Part shown: piece after piece, positions 32,131 through 41,543 of the stretch
Layout of the letters: every line of letters starts with the position of its first letter
How positions within the stretch are numbered: the first letter of the stretch is position 1
Notes under the pieces: model-generated
Seen by the model: only the letters and a program-made list of their open reading frames with translations
What the model was told of the DNA's origin: nothing
The model's database searches: none
Made by a program: the position numbers and the translations under genes
Assembly: GCA_050246015.1 (NCBI GenBank)
Contig: JBFWWU010000019.1
Span: forward strand, 1-64,000
DNA: 64,000 bases
Direction of reading: 5' to 3'
Source: JTS-AC122 sp050246015
GTDB lineage: Bacteria > Planctomycetota > Phycisphaerae > Phycisphaerales > UBA1924

Positions 32131-32178
32131 GCCAAGCCGTGGCACGGAGTGGCAGCCAAGCCGTGGCACGAAGTGGCA
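32107..32178. repeat. 24-bp tandem repeat, three units
   Basis: Units at 32107-32130, 32131-32154 and 32155-32178. Each equals the right part of the 82-bp unit hairpin plus GGCACGGAGTGGCA; the last has one change (AAGTGG). The first overlaps the end of the partial third 82-bp unit. It looks like a sub-repeat expansion at the edge of the array, ending 38 bases before the permease ATG. Confidence 0.9.
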
Positions 32179-32215
32179 GGCGTTCCACCCGCCGCGGCGG
32201 GCAATACGATTCGGC

Positions 32216-33568
32216 ATGGCCCTCACCGACTTCACCATCATCCGGCGGAGCATGTTCACGCGGCTGTTTTCGACGATCACGACGGTCGCAACGGTCGCGG
32301 TCGCCGTCGCGCTGATGCTCGTGCTCCTGTCGATGCGGGATTCAGGGCAGCAGGCGTTCGAGCGCGGCGCGGGGAACGCGCACCTCCTGGTGAGCCGCGA
32401 TGGCTCGGCGATGGAGTCGATCCTCAACGGCCTGTACTACGCCAAGCCCCCACAGGCGCCGATCACGTGGAAGGAATACGAGCAGTTCGCGTCGCGCTTC
32501 CCCTTCGAGTGGGCCGTGCCGATGCAGCAGGGCGACAGTTACCGCGGGTACCCGACGCTGGCGACGACGCCGGAGTTTTTCTCGGCGTTCCGCCCGGCGA
32601 CCGACCAGCCGTGGGAACTGGCCAGCGGGGAGTATTTCACCAAGGAGTTCGAGGTCGTGGTGGGGTCCGTCGCGGCCAAGGGAGCGGGGATCCGGCTCAA
32701 TGACCGGCTTGTGCTGACGCACGGCGCGGGGGCGACCACGGCGAGCGTCGGCGGGGGCGCGGGCGCCGCGCCCGCTCCGCACGTGCACGACGAGTTCAAG
32801 ATGAAGGTGGTGGGGATCCTCAAGGCGACGGGCACGAGCCACGACCGCGCGATCTTCATGAACCTGAACACGTCGTGGATCCTGCATGCGTTTGATCGGC
32901 GCGAGCGGGCGGAGATCGCCGAGGGCACGGCGCACGCGCACGACGAGCACGAGCACGACCATGATGAGCCGCCGATGAGCGCGGGCGACCTGACGGATGA
33001 GGACCGGCTGATCACGGGGATTCTCGTCCGCGTGGCCGCGCGTCCAGGGAAGGACGCGACCGCACTCTTGCCGTCGGTGTTCGACACGCTGCGCCGCGAC
33101 AAGTCGATCACGGTGGCGGCGCCGTCGGACCAGGTGCGGAAACTCTTCCAGATCGTGGGCGGGATCAACCAGATCCTGATCGCGATCGCGGCCGCCGTGG
33201 TGGTTTCCAGCGGGATCGCGATCATGCTCGCGCTGTACAACTCGATGGAACAGCGGCGAAGGCAGGTCGCGATCCTGCGGGTGCTGGGGTGCAGCCAGTC
33301 GCGTGTGTTCGGGCTCGTGCTGACGGAATCGGCGCTCATCGGCGTGCTAGGCGTGCTGGCCGGGGCGCTCCTGAGCGTGCTGGCGGGGTTTGTGATCGCG
33401 GAGATGCTGCGGGCGCGCATCGGGATGGTCGTGCAGCCGGCCTATGCGCTGGAGTGGGTGCTGCCGGTGTGCATCGGGACCATCGCGCTGGCGTGCCTGG
33501 CGGGACTGGCGCCGGCCATGATGGCCTATCGGACGTCGGTGGCCACGCACCTGAAACCGGTGACGTGA
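32216..33568 (+). CDS. FtsX-type ABC permease with histidine-rich periplasmic loop
   Basis: A 450-residue MacB/FtsX-type permease. The first membrane helix (residues 20-40) is followed by a periplasmic domain of about 250 residues, then three helices in the FtsX core (QILIAIAAAVVVSSGIAIMLALYN; SALIGVLGVLAGALLSVLAGFVI; and a third near the end) with the linker QRRRQVAILRVLGCSQSRVFG. The periplasmic domain has HVHDEF near residue 189 and a histidine/acidic cluster at 240-250 (HAHDEHEHDHD), likely to bind zinc or another transition metal. No ATPase gene is adjacent, so it must use a partner encoded elsewhere or act as a scaffold. The tandem array above occupies its leader region. Confidence 0.88.
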   Translation: MALTDFTIIRRSMFTRLFSTITTVATVAVAVALMLVLLSMRDSGQQAFERGAGNAHLLVSRDGSAMESILNGLYYAKPPQAPITWKEYEQFASRFPFEWAVPMQQGDSYRGYPTLATTPEFFSAFRPATDQPWELASGEYFTKEFEVVVGSVAAKGAGIRLNDRLVLTHGAGATTASVGGGAGAAPAPHVHDEFKMKVVGILKATGTSHDRAIFMNLNTSWILHAFDRRERAEIAEGTAHAHDEHEHDHDEPPMSAGDLTDEDRLITGILVRVAARPGKDATALLPSVFDTLRRDKSITVAAPSDQVRKLFQIVGGINQILIAIAAAVVVSSGIAIMLALYNSMEQRRRQVAILRVLGCSQSRVFGLVLTESALIGVLGVLAGALLSVLAGFVIAEMLRARIGMVVQPAYALEWVLPVCIGTIALACLAGLAPAMMAYRTSVATHLKPVT

Positions 33569-33738
33569 ATTCCGTCCGCGGTTATCCCGACGGAGGGCCG
33601 CTCTCGCACTGAGGGGTGTGGTTTGCAGAAAGACAAGTTGTGGCCCCGCGCGCGCCGGTTGGCATGCGGCGGTCGGAGACTCGATGTCACGGGGCGGGCC
33701 GGATCGGCGAGGCCGACGGTGGGGCCTTAGCATCCACG

Positions 33739-36309
33739 GTGGATCCGGAACGCCGAAAGCGTGCTGAGCAGATCTTCGAGCAGGTTCGGGACCTGGACGA
33801 CTCCGCCCGCGCCCGCGAGATCGAACGGCTGATCGACGCCGACGCCCCGCTGCGGGACGAGGTGCTGGCGCTGCTGCGCTGCGAGGCGGAGGCGCCGGCG
33901 TTTCTCGAACTCGAACCGCTATCGATGGGCCGGATCGGGGCGTTTGAGGACGTGCTCGCGCCGCGGGCGCTTCCGGAGCGAGTCGGGTCGTTTCAGGTGC
34001 TGGGGCTCCTGGGCGCCGGGGGCATGGGGATCGTGTACCGGGCGCGATCCGCGTCGCCGCGCCGATTGGTCGCGCTCAAGGTCATCCGGTCCGGGCTGGC
34101 GAGCGGGCCGATGCTGCGGCGATTCAAGCACGAAGCGGAAGTGCTGGCGCGGCTCACGCACGCGGGGATCGCGCAGATCTACGAAACCGGCACGGCGGAC
34201 GCCGGCAGCGGTCCCCAGCCGTACTTCGCGATGGAACTGGTCGAGGGATCCGGGCTGCTGGACTTCGCACGTCAGCGGTTGATCGGCGTCCGGGAGAAAC
34301 TCGAACTCGTCGCGCGTGTGTGCGATGCGGTCCAGCACGCGCACGAGCGCGGGGTGGTGCACCGCGACCTGAAGCCGATGAACATCCTCGTGGATGCGTC
34401 CGGCCAACCCAAGGTGCTGGACTTCGGCGTAGCGCGGCTGCTGGAAACGGAACTGGGGGAGTCGCGCGACGCCATGATGACGATGAACACCGGCGCGGGG
34501 CAGATCCTCGGGACGCTGGCGTACATGAGCCCGGAGCAGGTGTGCGGCGACGCGGCGGCGGTGGACGCGCGGGCGGACGTGTACTCGCTGGGCGTGATCC
34601 TGTATCAACTGCTCAGCGGACGACTCCCCCTGGACGTCTCCAGGGCCGGGCTTTCCGAGGCGATCAGGTTGCTGCGCGAAGGGACGCCGGTGCCGCTGTC
34701 GGCGGGCGACGCGCCGATGCCGCGCGACATCGACCTGATCGTCTCCAAGGCGATGCGAAAGGAGCCCGCCGAGCGGTACCAGAGCGCGGCGCAACTCGGA
34801 GACGACCTGCGGCGGTACCTGGCGGACCGGCCGATCCAGGCGCGGCGCGCGCGGCCCATCTACGTGCTCCGCAAGTTTCTGTCACGGAACTGGGCGATCG
34901 TGTTCACGGCGGCGCTGGCGCTGTCTGGGCTGGCGCTGGGGATCGCGGGGGTCGCGTGGCGCGCGGGTCTGGCGGCCGGGGCGCTGGCGATCGCGAGCAT
35001 CATCGCCGGGCTGGGGTCCACGCTGTGGCAGGCCGACCGCGCGAAGAGGGCGGCGACGCGGGCGATGATCGAAGCCGGGCGGGCGGCGAGCGAGGCGGAC
35101 CGCGCCAGCCGCGCGGCCAGCGACGCGCTGAAGGAAGCCGCCCGCGCCAGCGCGGAATCGGATCGTGCCGCGGCGGAGCAGGAGATCGCCCAGGCCGTGT
35201 CGGGGTACCTGGCGCAGTTGCTCGAATCGGCGGACCCCGACATCGGCAAGAAGCGCGAAGTGACGGTGAGAGAGATGCTGGACCGCTCGACGGTCGAGTC
35301 GCTCGCGGCGGAGTTCCAGGGCAAGCCCCGGGTGCTGGCGAAACTGCACGGGGTGATCGGCCGGGCGTACGAACAACTAGGCGTGCTTGACAAGGCCGAT
35401 GTCCATTACCGAGCCGGGCTCGGGGTCACCTCGGCCCAGCCCCACCTGGACACGATCGAGCACGTGTCGGCGCTGAATGACCTGGGACACCTGTTCAAGT
35501 TGCGGGACGCGTTCGAAGAGAGCGAGCCGATGCTGCGCGAGGCCGCCGAGCGCGCCCGGCAGGTGCTCGGGCCCGATCACGTGCTCACCATCGGGTGCAC
35601 GATCAACCTGACGAGCGTGCTGCACCGGCGCGAGCGCTTCGCCGAGGCCGAGGAACTGCTGATCCGGACGACCGAATCCGCCGAGCGGACGCTGGGGCCG
35701 CTGCACCGCACGACGATGGTGTCGATGAACAACCTGGCTTCGGCGATGCGCGAGCGGGGAGACCTGGCCGGCGCGGTCGCGATCCGCCGGCGCTTCCTGG
35801 AGCGCGCCCGGCAAGCGTTCGGGCAGGACCACTCGGCGACGCTCATGGCGATGAACAACCTGGCGAGCGACCTGATCGACGGCGGGGATCCCGCCGGCGC
35901 CGAATCGCTGCTGCGCGAGACGATCGAAGCGCGCCTGCGCCTCCTGGGCGCGGACCACCGCTCCACGCTCAACTCCCGGTGCAACCTGGCGCAGTGCCTG
36001 CGACGGCAGGGACGGCTTGATGAGGCCGAGGCGGAGATGCGCGAGGTCATGCACCGGGCGGCCGCGACGATCGAGCCGGGGAACATCGATCGAGCCAAGT
36101 TTGAACTCGAACTCGGACGGATCCTGAAGCAGCGGGGCTTCTTTGAAGTCGCCGAGGGGATGCTGCTCGACGCCCACCGCGCGTTCGAGCACGGCCTGGG
36201 CGTCGGGGGCAAACGAACGAAACAGGCGGCCGAGGAACTTGCGGAGTTGTACGCCGCGGCGGGCCGAGGGGAAGAATCCCTGGCGTGGAAAGAACGGAGC
36301 AGGTCATGA
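33739..36309 (+). CDS. Ser/Thr protein kinase with TPR array (first of a tandem pair)
   Basis: An 856-residue Hanks-type kinase. GTG 33739 is preferred because the product then opens MDPERRKRAEQIFEQV, the usual planctomycete start; longer readings are possible. Kinase motifs: glycine loop LLGAGGMGIVYRA (91-102), Lys114 in VALKVI, VVHRDLKPMN, DFGVAR, and GTLAYMSPEQV. Two hydrophobic helices (about residues 378-425) put the kinase in the cytoplasm. A following Ala/Glu-rich helix (ARASAESDRAAAEQEIAQ) could be a coiled coil. The C-terminal third carries TPR-like repeats of the kinesin-light-chain type (MNNLASAMRERGDLAGA and similar). The next kinase starts at its stop (ATGA overlap). Confidence 0.93.
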   Translation: MDPERRKRAEQIFEQVRDLDDSARAREIERLIDADAPLRDEVLALLRCEAEAPAFLELEPLSMGRIGAFEDVLAPRALPERVGSFQVLGLLGAGGMGIVYRARSASPRRLVALKVIRSGLASGPMLRRFKHEAEVLARLTHAGIAQIYETGTADAGSGPQPYFAMELVEGSGLLDFARQRLIGVREKLELVARVCDAVQHAHERGVVHRDLKPMNILVDASGQPKVLDFGVARLLETELGESRDAMMTMNTGAGQILGTLAYMSPEQVCGDAAAVDARADVYSLGVILYQLLSGRLPLDVSRAGLSEAIRLLREGTPVPLSAGDAPMPRDIDLIVSKAMRKEPAERYQSAAQLGDDLRRYLADRPIQARRARPIYVLRKFLSRNWAIVFTAALALSGLALGIAGVAWRAGLAAGALAIASIIAGLGSTLWQADRAKRAATRAMIEAGRAASEADRASRAASDALKEAARASAESDRAAAEQEIAQAVSGYLAQLLESADPDIGKKREVTVREMLDRSTVESLAAEFQGKPRVLAKLHGVIGRAYEQLGVLDKADVHYRAGLGVTSAQPHLDTIEHVSALNDLGHLFKLRDAFEESEPMLREAAERARQVLGPDHVLTIGCTINLTSVLHRRERFAEAEELLIRTTESAERTLGPLHRTTMVSMNNLASAMRERGDLAGAVAIRRRFLERARQAFGQDHSATLMAMNNLASDLIDGGDPAGAESLLRETIEARLRLLGADHRSTLNSRCNLAQCLRRQGRLDEAEAEMREVMHRAAATIEPGNIDRAKFELELGRILKQRGFFEVAEGMLLDAHRAFEHGLGVGGKRTKQAAEELAELYAAAGRGEESLAWKERSRS

Positions 36310-39068
36310 GCGATACCGGATCAAGCACGCCGGAACTGTTCGCGGTGGCGATTTCATTGGATCCCGCCCAGCGCGAGCGGTACCTAGATGAAGTGTGCAA
36401 CCGCGACACGGCGATGCGCCAGGAACTGCAGCGGTTGATCGAGTCCCACGAGCGGGCGCACGATTTTCTCGAGTCGCCCCCGATCGAGTTGTCCAAGAGT
36501 TCGGTGTTGCTCGGGGACGACGAAGCGGTGCCGGCAAAGATCGGCAACTACCGGATCCTGAAACTACTGGGCGCCGGCGGCATGGGCCGGGTGTACCTCG
36601 CCGAGAGCGAGAAGCCGCGGCGCCGGGTGGCGCTGAAGGTGATCAAGCCGGGGATGGCGTCCAGCGCGATGCTGCGTCGCTTCGAGCAAGAGGCGCAGGT
36701 GGTAGCGCTCCTTCAGCACCCGGGGATCGCGCAGATTTTCGAGGCCGGCACGGCGCTGGGGAGCGCCGGCCCGCAGCCGTACATCGCGATGGAGTTCGTC
36801 GACGGCCCCGTGCTGACGGAATACATCAGGCACAAGCACCCCGACGTGCGGGAGAAGTTGTTGCTCGTGTGCAAGGTATGCGACGCGGTGACGCACGCGC
36901 ACCAGAAGGGCGTGATCCACCGCGACCTCAAGCCTGCCAACATCCTGGTTGACGCGGCGGGGCAGCCCAAGATCCTGGACTTCGGCGTGGCACGCCTCAC
37001 CGACCCCGACACGCGGACCCAAACCATCCACACCCACGCGGGGCAGTTGATCGGCACCCTCGCCTACATGAGCCCGGAGCAGGTCGCCGGCGAGCCCGGC
37101 AACATCGACTCGCGGTCCGACGTCTACGCACTTGGGGTGATCCTGTACGAGATCCTCACCGGGAAACTCCCGCACGACGTCAACCAGCGACCGATCCCCG
37201 AAGCCATCCGCATCATCCGCGAGGACACCCCGACATCGCTCAGCACGCTCGACCGCGGGTACCGCGGCGATATCGAGACGATCGTCGGCAAAGCGCTGGA
37301 GAAGGACTCGGACCGGCGGTATCAATCGGCCAAGGAACTCGCCGACGACATTCGCCGATCGCTGCGCGACGAGCCGATCGTCGCGCGCCGCCCGAGCACG
37401 TGGTACCAGTTCCGCAAGTTCGGCAAGCGGAACAAGGTGCTGGTCGGCGGGGTGATCGCGACGTTCGCGGCGCTGGCGATCGGGATGCTCGCCGCGATCT
37501 CGCAGGCGCGGGCGGCGGAGGTGGCGCGCGTGGACGCCGTCGGCAAAGGCAACGAACTCGCGATCGCGCTGCGCGAAATGACCCGAGCGCGCGCCGAGGC
37601 GGACAACGCCAGGAACGACGCGGTCAGCAAAGGCGAGGAACTCAAGGAGGCCCTGGAGCAGGCGCAGTCGCACCTGGAAGTGGCGCGCGGGCTCAACACG
37701 TTCCTGGAAGGCATCGTGAGCGCCCCGGACCCGGATCAGCACCTGGGGCGTGACGTGACCGTGCTGGCGGCCCTGGAGCGCAGCGAGCGCGACCTGCAGG
37801 AGACCATGCCGACGCAGCCTCGCGTGCGCGGAGCGATCATGCGCACCATCGGTCAGACGTACCGATCGCTCGCCGAGTATTCCAAGGCCGAGCAGTACCT
37901 CCGCGACGCGTACGAACTGCACCGCGAGGCCTTCGGCCGGTTTCATCCCGAGACCATCAACTCGCTGTCGTCGCTGTGCATGCTGCTGTCGGAGTTCGGC
38001 AAGCCCGAGCAAGGCCTCGCGATCGCCGAGCCGGAATGGAACGAGTTCGTTCTGCAGGCCGACGAATCCGACGAGATCTACGCCGTCTTTGCGTCCGCGA
38101 TGAGCGCCCTCTTTGCCGACGTCGAGCGCTTGCAGGATGCGCTGCGGCTTGCCCGGTCGGCGGCGGCGCAGCGCGAGCAAACGCTCGGCGCGGACCACCC
38201 GACCGCGCTCAACGCCCGCTACGCCGTCGCCAGGCTCCTGTCACGCCTGGGGGAATACGACCAGGCCGTTGATCTCAAGCGGCAGATTGTCGAGGCACAC
38301 CGCGCATCGAAGCGCCCGGCGTCGATCCGCTCGGTCATCTGGTACGTCGGCCTGGGCAACGACCTGCAGGACCTCGGCCGGACCGAAGCCCTGGGCCCGC
38401 TGCTGGACGAACTCGTGCCGATGGCGCGCCAGATCTTCGAGCCCGAGCATCCGGCCATGCTCGCGGTGGAGAACTTGCAGGGGTGCTACCTGATCGAGGA
38501 GGGGCGAGCGGCGGAAGCCGCCGCGGTGCTGCAATCGGTCGCGGCGCGGCACCGCCTGGGGCAGACACCGGATATCGATGGACTCGTTCGCGTCCTGAGC
38601 AACCTGGGGGCCGCGCTGCGAGAACAGGGCAAACTCCAGGACGCGGAAGCCGCCTTCCGCGAGGCATACGAGCGGGCCACGAGGCCGGGCGTCCGGCCCA
38701 ACCGTGCTCAGCTCGCGGCGATCAACAACTACATCACGGTCGTTCGGCTTGAAGGGCGATACGCCGACGCCCTCCCCCTGGCCGCGCAGCTCGTGCAGAA
38801 AGCCGAGCAAGTGCTCGAGCCGGGCGATTGGACGATCGCGGCGCACCGCTACGGTTACGGCGTCTGCCTGCTCGCGACCCGGCAGCCCGAAGCGGCGCAG
38901 GAGCAGTTCCTGGCGTCCGAGGCGGTCGTCAGCAAACTGTTCAGCGACGACGACGAGCGCGTGGTCTCTGTTCGCCGGTCCCTGGTGAACCTGTACGAAC
39001 TCTGGAAGAAGCCCGAGGAAGCGGAGAAGTGGCGTGGCAAGTTGCCCGAACGATTCCGGCACGATTGA
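36306..39068 (+). CDS. Ser/Thr protein kinase with TPR array (second of a tandem pair)
   Basis: A 920-residue paralogue of the upstream kinase, starting in its stop codon. An N-terminal helical domain (about 1-60) precedes the kinase fold: glycine loop LLGAGGMGRVYLAE (88-100), Lys111 in VALKVIKPGM, VIHRDLKPAN, DFGVARL and GTLAYMSPEQVAG. One membrane helix (NKVLVGGVIATFAALAIGML, about 378-400) separates it from a helical, coiled-coil-like stretch and a long TPR array. The pair probably arose by tandem duplication and may form a heteromeric sensor or phosphorylation relay. Its end overlaps the chromate transporter start by 35 bases. Confidence 0.93.
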   Translation: MSDTGSSTPELFAVAISLDPAQRERYLDEVCNRDTAMRQELQRLIESHERAHDFLESPPIELSKSSVLLGDDEAVPAKIGNYRILKLLGAGGMGRVYLAESEKPRRRVALKVIKPGMASSAMLRRFEQEAQVVALLQHPGIAQIFEAGTALGSAGPQPYIAMEFVDGPVLTEYIRHKHPDVREKLLLVCKVCDAVTHAHQKGVIHRDLKPANILVDAAGQPKILDFGVARLTDPDTRTQTIHTHAGQLIGTLAYMSPEQVAGEPGNIDSRSDVYALGVILYEILTGKLPHDVNQRPIPEAIRIIREDTPTSLSTLDRGYRGDIETIVGKALEKDSDRRYQSAKELADDIRRSLRDEPIVARRPSTWYQFRKFGKRNKVLVGGVIATFAALAIGMLAAISQARAAEVARVDAVGKGNELAIALREMTRARAEADNARNDAVSKGEELKEALEQAQSHLEVARGLNTFLEGIVSAPDPDQHLGRDVTVLAALERSERDLQETMPTQPRVRGAIMRTIGQTYRSLAEYSKAEQYLRDAYELHREAFGRFHPETINSLSSLCMLLSEFGKPEQGLAIAEPEWNEFVLQADESDEIYAVFASAMSALFADVERLQDALRLARSAAAQREQTLGADHPTALNARYAVARLLSRLGEYDQAVDLKRQIVEAHRASKRPASIRSVIWYVGLGNDLQDLGRTEALGPLLDELVPMARQIFEPEHPAMLAVENLQGCYLIEEGRAAEAAAVLQSVAARHRLGQTPDIDGLVRVLSNLGAALREQGKLQDAEAAFREAYERATRPGVRPNRAQLAAINNYITVVRLEGRYADALPLAAQLVQKAEQVLEPGDWTIAAHRYGYGVCLLATRQPEAAQEQFLASEAVVSKLFSDDDERVVSVRRSLVNLYELWKKPEEAEKWRGKLPERFRHD

Positions 39069-40476
39069 GACGCCCGCGCCGGCGGATCCGGGCTCGCCGA
39101 ATCACGGCGCCCGCGCCGCCGATGCTCCGGCGCCGCCGGTTTCGTTCGCCCAGGCAACCCGCGCCTGGCTCACCATCGGGCTGCTAAGTTTCGGCGGACC
39201 GATCGGGCAGATCGCCGTCATGCACCGCATCGTCGTCGACGAGCGGCGATGGATCTCGGAGCGGCGATTCTCGCACGGGCTCAACTTCTGCATGCTCCTG
39301 CCCGGGCCCGAGGCCATGCAACTCGCGACCTACATCGGCTGGCTCATGCACCGCACGCTCGGCGGCATCGTCGCCGGGCTGCTGTTCGTGATGCCGGGCG
39401 CCCTGGTCATGCTCGGGCTGAGCATCGCGTACGTCACCGCTCGGGACGTTCCCGCGATCGCCGGACTCTTCTGGGGGCTCAAGCCGGCGGTGCTGGCGAT
39501 CGTGGGCGTGTCGATGTATCGCCTGGGGCGCCGAACTCTTCGGGGCCCGGCGCACGTCGCGATCGCCCTGGCCGCCCTGATCCTGGTCGGGCTTCTGGGG
39601 ACGCCGTTTCCGCTGATCATCGCGCTGGCGGGCGTCGCGGGGAGTGCCGCCAGGCTTGGAGCATCCCCCGGGCCGGGCGGCGGTTCCGCGGCGGGTCCGA
39701 CCGAGAGCCGCCGCGTCGTGGACGACGCGATCGAGCGTGGCGCTCTGCCGCATACTCGGCCATCGGCGCGGCGAGCCGTGGCCTGCCTGGCCATAGGCGC
39801 CATGCTGACGCTCGCGCCGGTGCTTGTCCTCGTCCTGACGCGCGGCGCCGACGATCACTTCGCGCGTCAGGGGGCGTTCTACGCGCGAGCATCGGTGATG
39901 ACGTTCGGCGGCGCGTACGCCGTGCTGTCGTACGTGGCCCAGTACACCGTCTCGACCCGGGCCTGGCTCTCGACCAGCGAGATGATGGACGGCCTGGGGC
40001 TCGCGGAGACCACGCCGGGGCCGCTGATCCTGGTCGTGCAGTTCACCGCGTTCGTTGCGGCCCACCATCATGCACCGGGGATCCACCCCATCGCGGCCGG
40101 CACGCTGGCATCGCTCCTGGTGCTGTGGGTGACCTTTGTCCCCAGTTTCACGTTCGTGCTCGCCGGGGGGCCCTATGTCGAGCGGCTGCTCCACGTACGC
40201 TGGCTTGCCGGGGCGCTTGCCGGCGTGACGGCCGCGGTCGTCGGGATCATCCTTCATCTCGCGTTGACATTCGGCGCGCACACGCTCTTTGCTGGATCCA
40301 CATCGCTCTCGGCCGGTGCCGTTCACCTCCGTGTGCCCGTCCTTTCGACCTTCGACCTGGCCGCGGGTTGCCTCGCCGTCGTCTCCGTGGTCGTGCTGGT
40401 CATCTGGAAGCGCAGCACGTTGATCGTGATCGCCGGGGCGGCGCTGGCCGGGGCGGCGATGCAGGTGGTTCGATAG
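39034..40476 (+). CDS. chrA: Chromate transporter, long (two-domain) ChrA type
   Basis: A 480-residue polytopic membrane protein of the CHR family, which exports chromate or, in some members, related anions. It starts at GTG 39034 inside the kinase gene, with GGAGAAG upstream. Both CHR halves are present: the first with LLSFGGPIGQIAVMHRIVVDERRW and LLPGPEAMQLATYIGWL, the second with VMTFGGAYAVLSYVAQY and LAETTPGPLILVVQF. A loop of about 60 residues, rich in Gly, Ser and Arg, separates them. The 35-base overlap with the kinase gene is unusual and suggests coupled expression. Substrate is inferred from family only. Confidence 0.9.
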   Translation: MASCPNDSGTIETPAPADPGSPNHGARAADAPAPPVSFAQATRAWLTIGLLSFGGPIGQIAVMHRIVVDERRWISERRFSHGLNFCMLLPGPEAMQLATYIGWLMHRTLGGIVAGLLFVMPGALVMLGLSIAYVTARDVPAIAGLFWGLKPAVLAIVGVSMYRLGRRTLRGPAHVAIALAALILVGLLGTPFPLIIALAGVAGSAARLGASPGPGGGSAAGPTESRRVVDDAIERGALPHTRPSARRAVACLAIGAMLTLAPVLVLVLTRGADDHFARQGAFYARASVMTFGGAYAVLSYVAQYTVSTRAWLSTSEMMDGLGLAETTPGPLILVVQFTAFVAAHHHAPGIHPIAAGTLASLLVLWVTFVPSFTFVLAGGPYVERLLHVRWLAGALAGVTAAVVGIILHLALTFGAHTLFAGSTSLSAGAVHLRVPVLSTFDLAAGCLAVVSVVVLVIWKRSTLIVIAGAALAGAAMQVVR

Positions 40477-40657
40477 CGCGGAGGTGACCTCTGCCTTTCT
40501 GAGCCGGACCGCGCCAGCGGTCGGTGCGAGCACTCGGCGGCCCGGCGCGATTGAAGGATGGCGGGCGCCATGAGACCACGCTCCCCTCCCCGCCCCGCCC
40601 CGCCGGCTTGCGCCGGGCGGCTCAGATGGAGCGGCCCGGATCGATCTACGATCAGGC

Positions 40658-41527
40658 ATGTCACGTGAAGAGGCCGCTGCCGCCGGATCGGCGATGGAAT
40701 ATGTGCTCGGAACGGGGCGGGACGAACTCGAGCGGCTCGGGCTGCAGCACCAGTTGTGGTCAGACGCCGCCCATGCCCTGTGGCGCCAGGCCAGGATCCG
40801 GCGCGGAATGCGGGTGCTCGACGTCGGGTGCGGGCCCGGCTACGCGTCGTTCGAGCTCGCGCAGTTCGTCGGCTCCGAAGGCTTCGTGCTGGGCGTCGAT
40901 GAATCTCCCAACTACATCGCGTTCCTCAACGCGCAGGCGGGGCAGCGACACCTGCCGCAACTCCGCGGTGCCGTGGGCGACGTGCAGGAACTCGCCCGCG
41001 TCGGCGCGGCGAGCGGGTGTGAACTCGGCTCCTTCGACCTGGCCTACGCGCGGTGGGTGCTCTGCTTCGTCCCGAGGCCCGAGGACGTCGTTCGAGGCGT
41101 CGGGGCCCTGCTCAAGCCGGGCGGGCGATTCTGCGTCAACGATTACTTCAACTATCGCTCCATGACGATGGCGCCGCGCCGCGAGTCACACGAACGCGCG
41201 GTCGCCGCGACCATCGCATCGTGGCACGCGCGCGGGGGCGATACCGACATCATGGGCCGGCTCCCGCGGCTGCTCAAGGAGCATGGATTCCGCGTCGATC
41301 ACATCGGGGTGCACCAGCGCCTCGCGCGCGGGGGCAACGGGGGCGACACCATGTTCCACTGGCCTGATCTCTGGTGGCGCATCTACGCTCCCAAACTCGT
41401 GCAGATGGGTTATCTCGCCAAACTCGATCAGGAGCAACTCTTCCGCGACCTTGACGAGGCCGCACGGTCGGACACGGATTTCCTGGTGGCCCCGCCGGTC
41501 TTCGAGATCGTGGCGACGAAGATCTGA
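40658..41527 (+). CDS. SAM-dependent class I methyltransferase
   Basis: A 289-residue Rossmann-fold methyltransferase of the UbiE/Coq5-like group. Motif I is VLDVGCGPGYASFELAQ (about 53-69), motif II GVDESPNYIA, and the post-motif region AYARWVLCFVPRPEDVVRGVGALLKPGGRF is typical. The C-terminal 110 residues form a substrate cap with no recognised signature. Substrate unknown. It lies 17 bases before the GTPase gene in the same direction and may be co-transcribed with it. Confidence 0.9.
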   Translation: MSREEAAAAGSAMEYVLGTGRDELERLGLQHQLWSDAAHALWRQARIRRGMRVLDVGCGPGYASFELAQFVGSEGFVLGVDESPNYIAFLNAQAGQRHLPQLRGAVGDVQELARVGAASGCELGSFDLAYARWVLCFVPRPEDVVRGVGALLKPGGRFCVNDYFNYRSMTMAPRRESHERAVAATIASWHARGGDTDIMGRLPRLLKEHGFRVDHIGVHQRLARGGNGGDTMFHWPDLWWRIYAPKLVQMGYLAKLDQEQLFRDLDEAARSDTDFLVAPPVFEIVATKI

Positions 41528-41543
41528 CCCGAAGCGTGATGGC

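Noticed and set aside
31864..32178. CRISPR array
   Set aside because: The repeats are directly tandem with no unique spacers, the unit is 82 bases, and no cas gene is nearby.
31703..32215. N-terminal extension of the FtsX-type permease through the tandem repeat array
   Set aside because: The frame is open by chance through the repeats, but the protein text is repeat-derived. The membrane helix and family start lie at ATG 32216.
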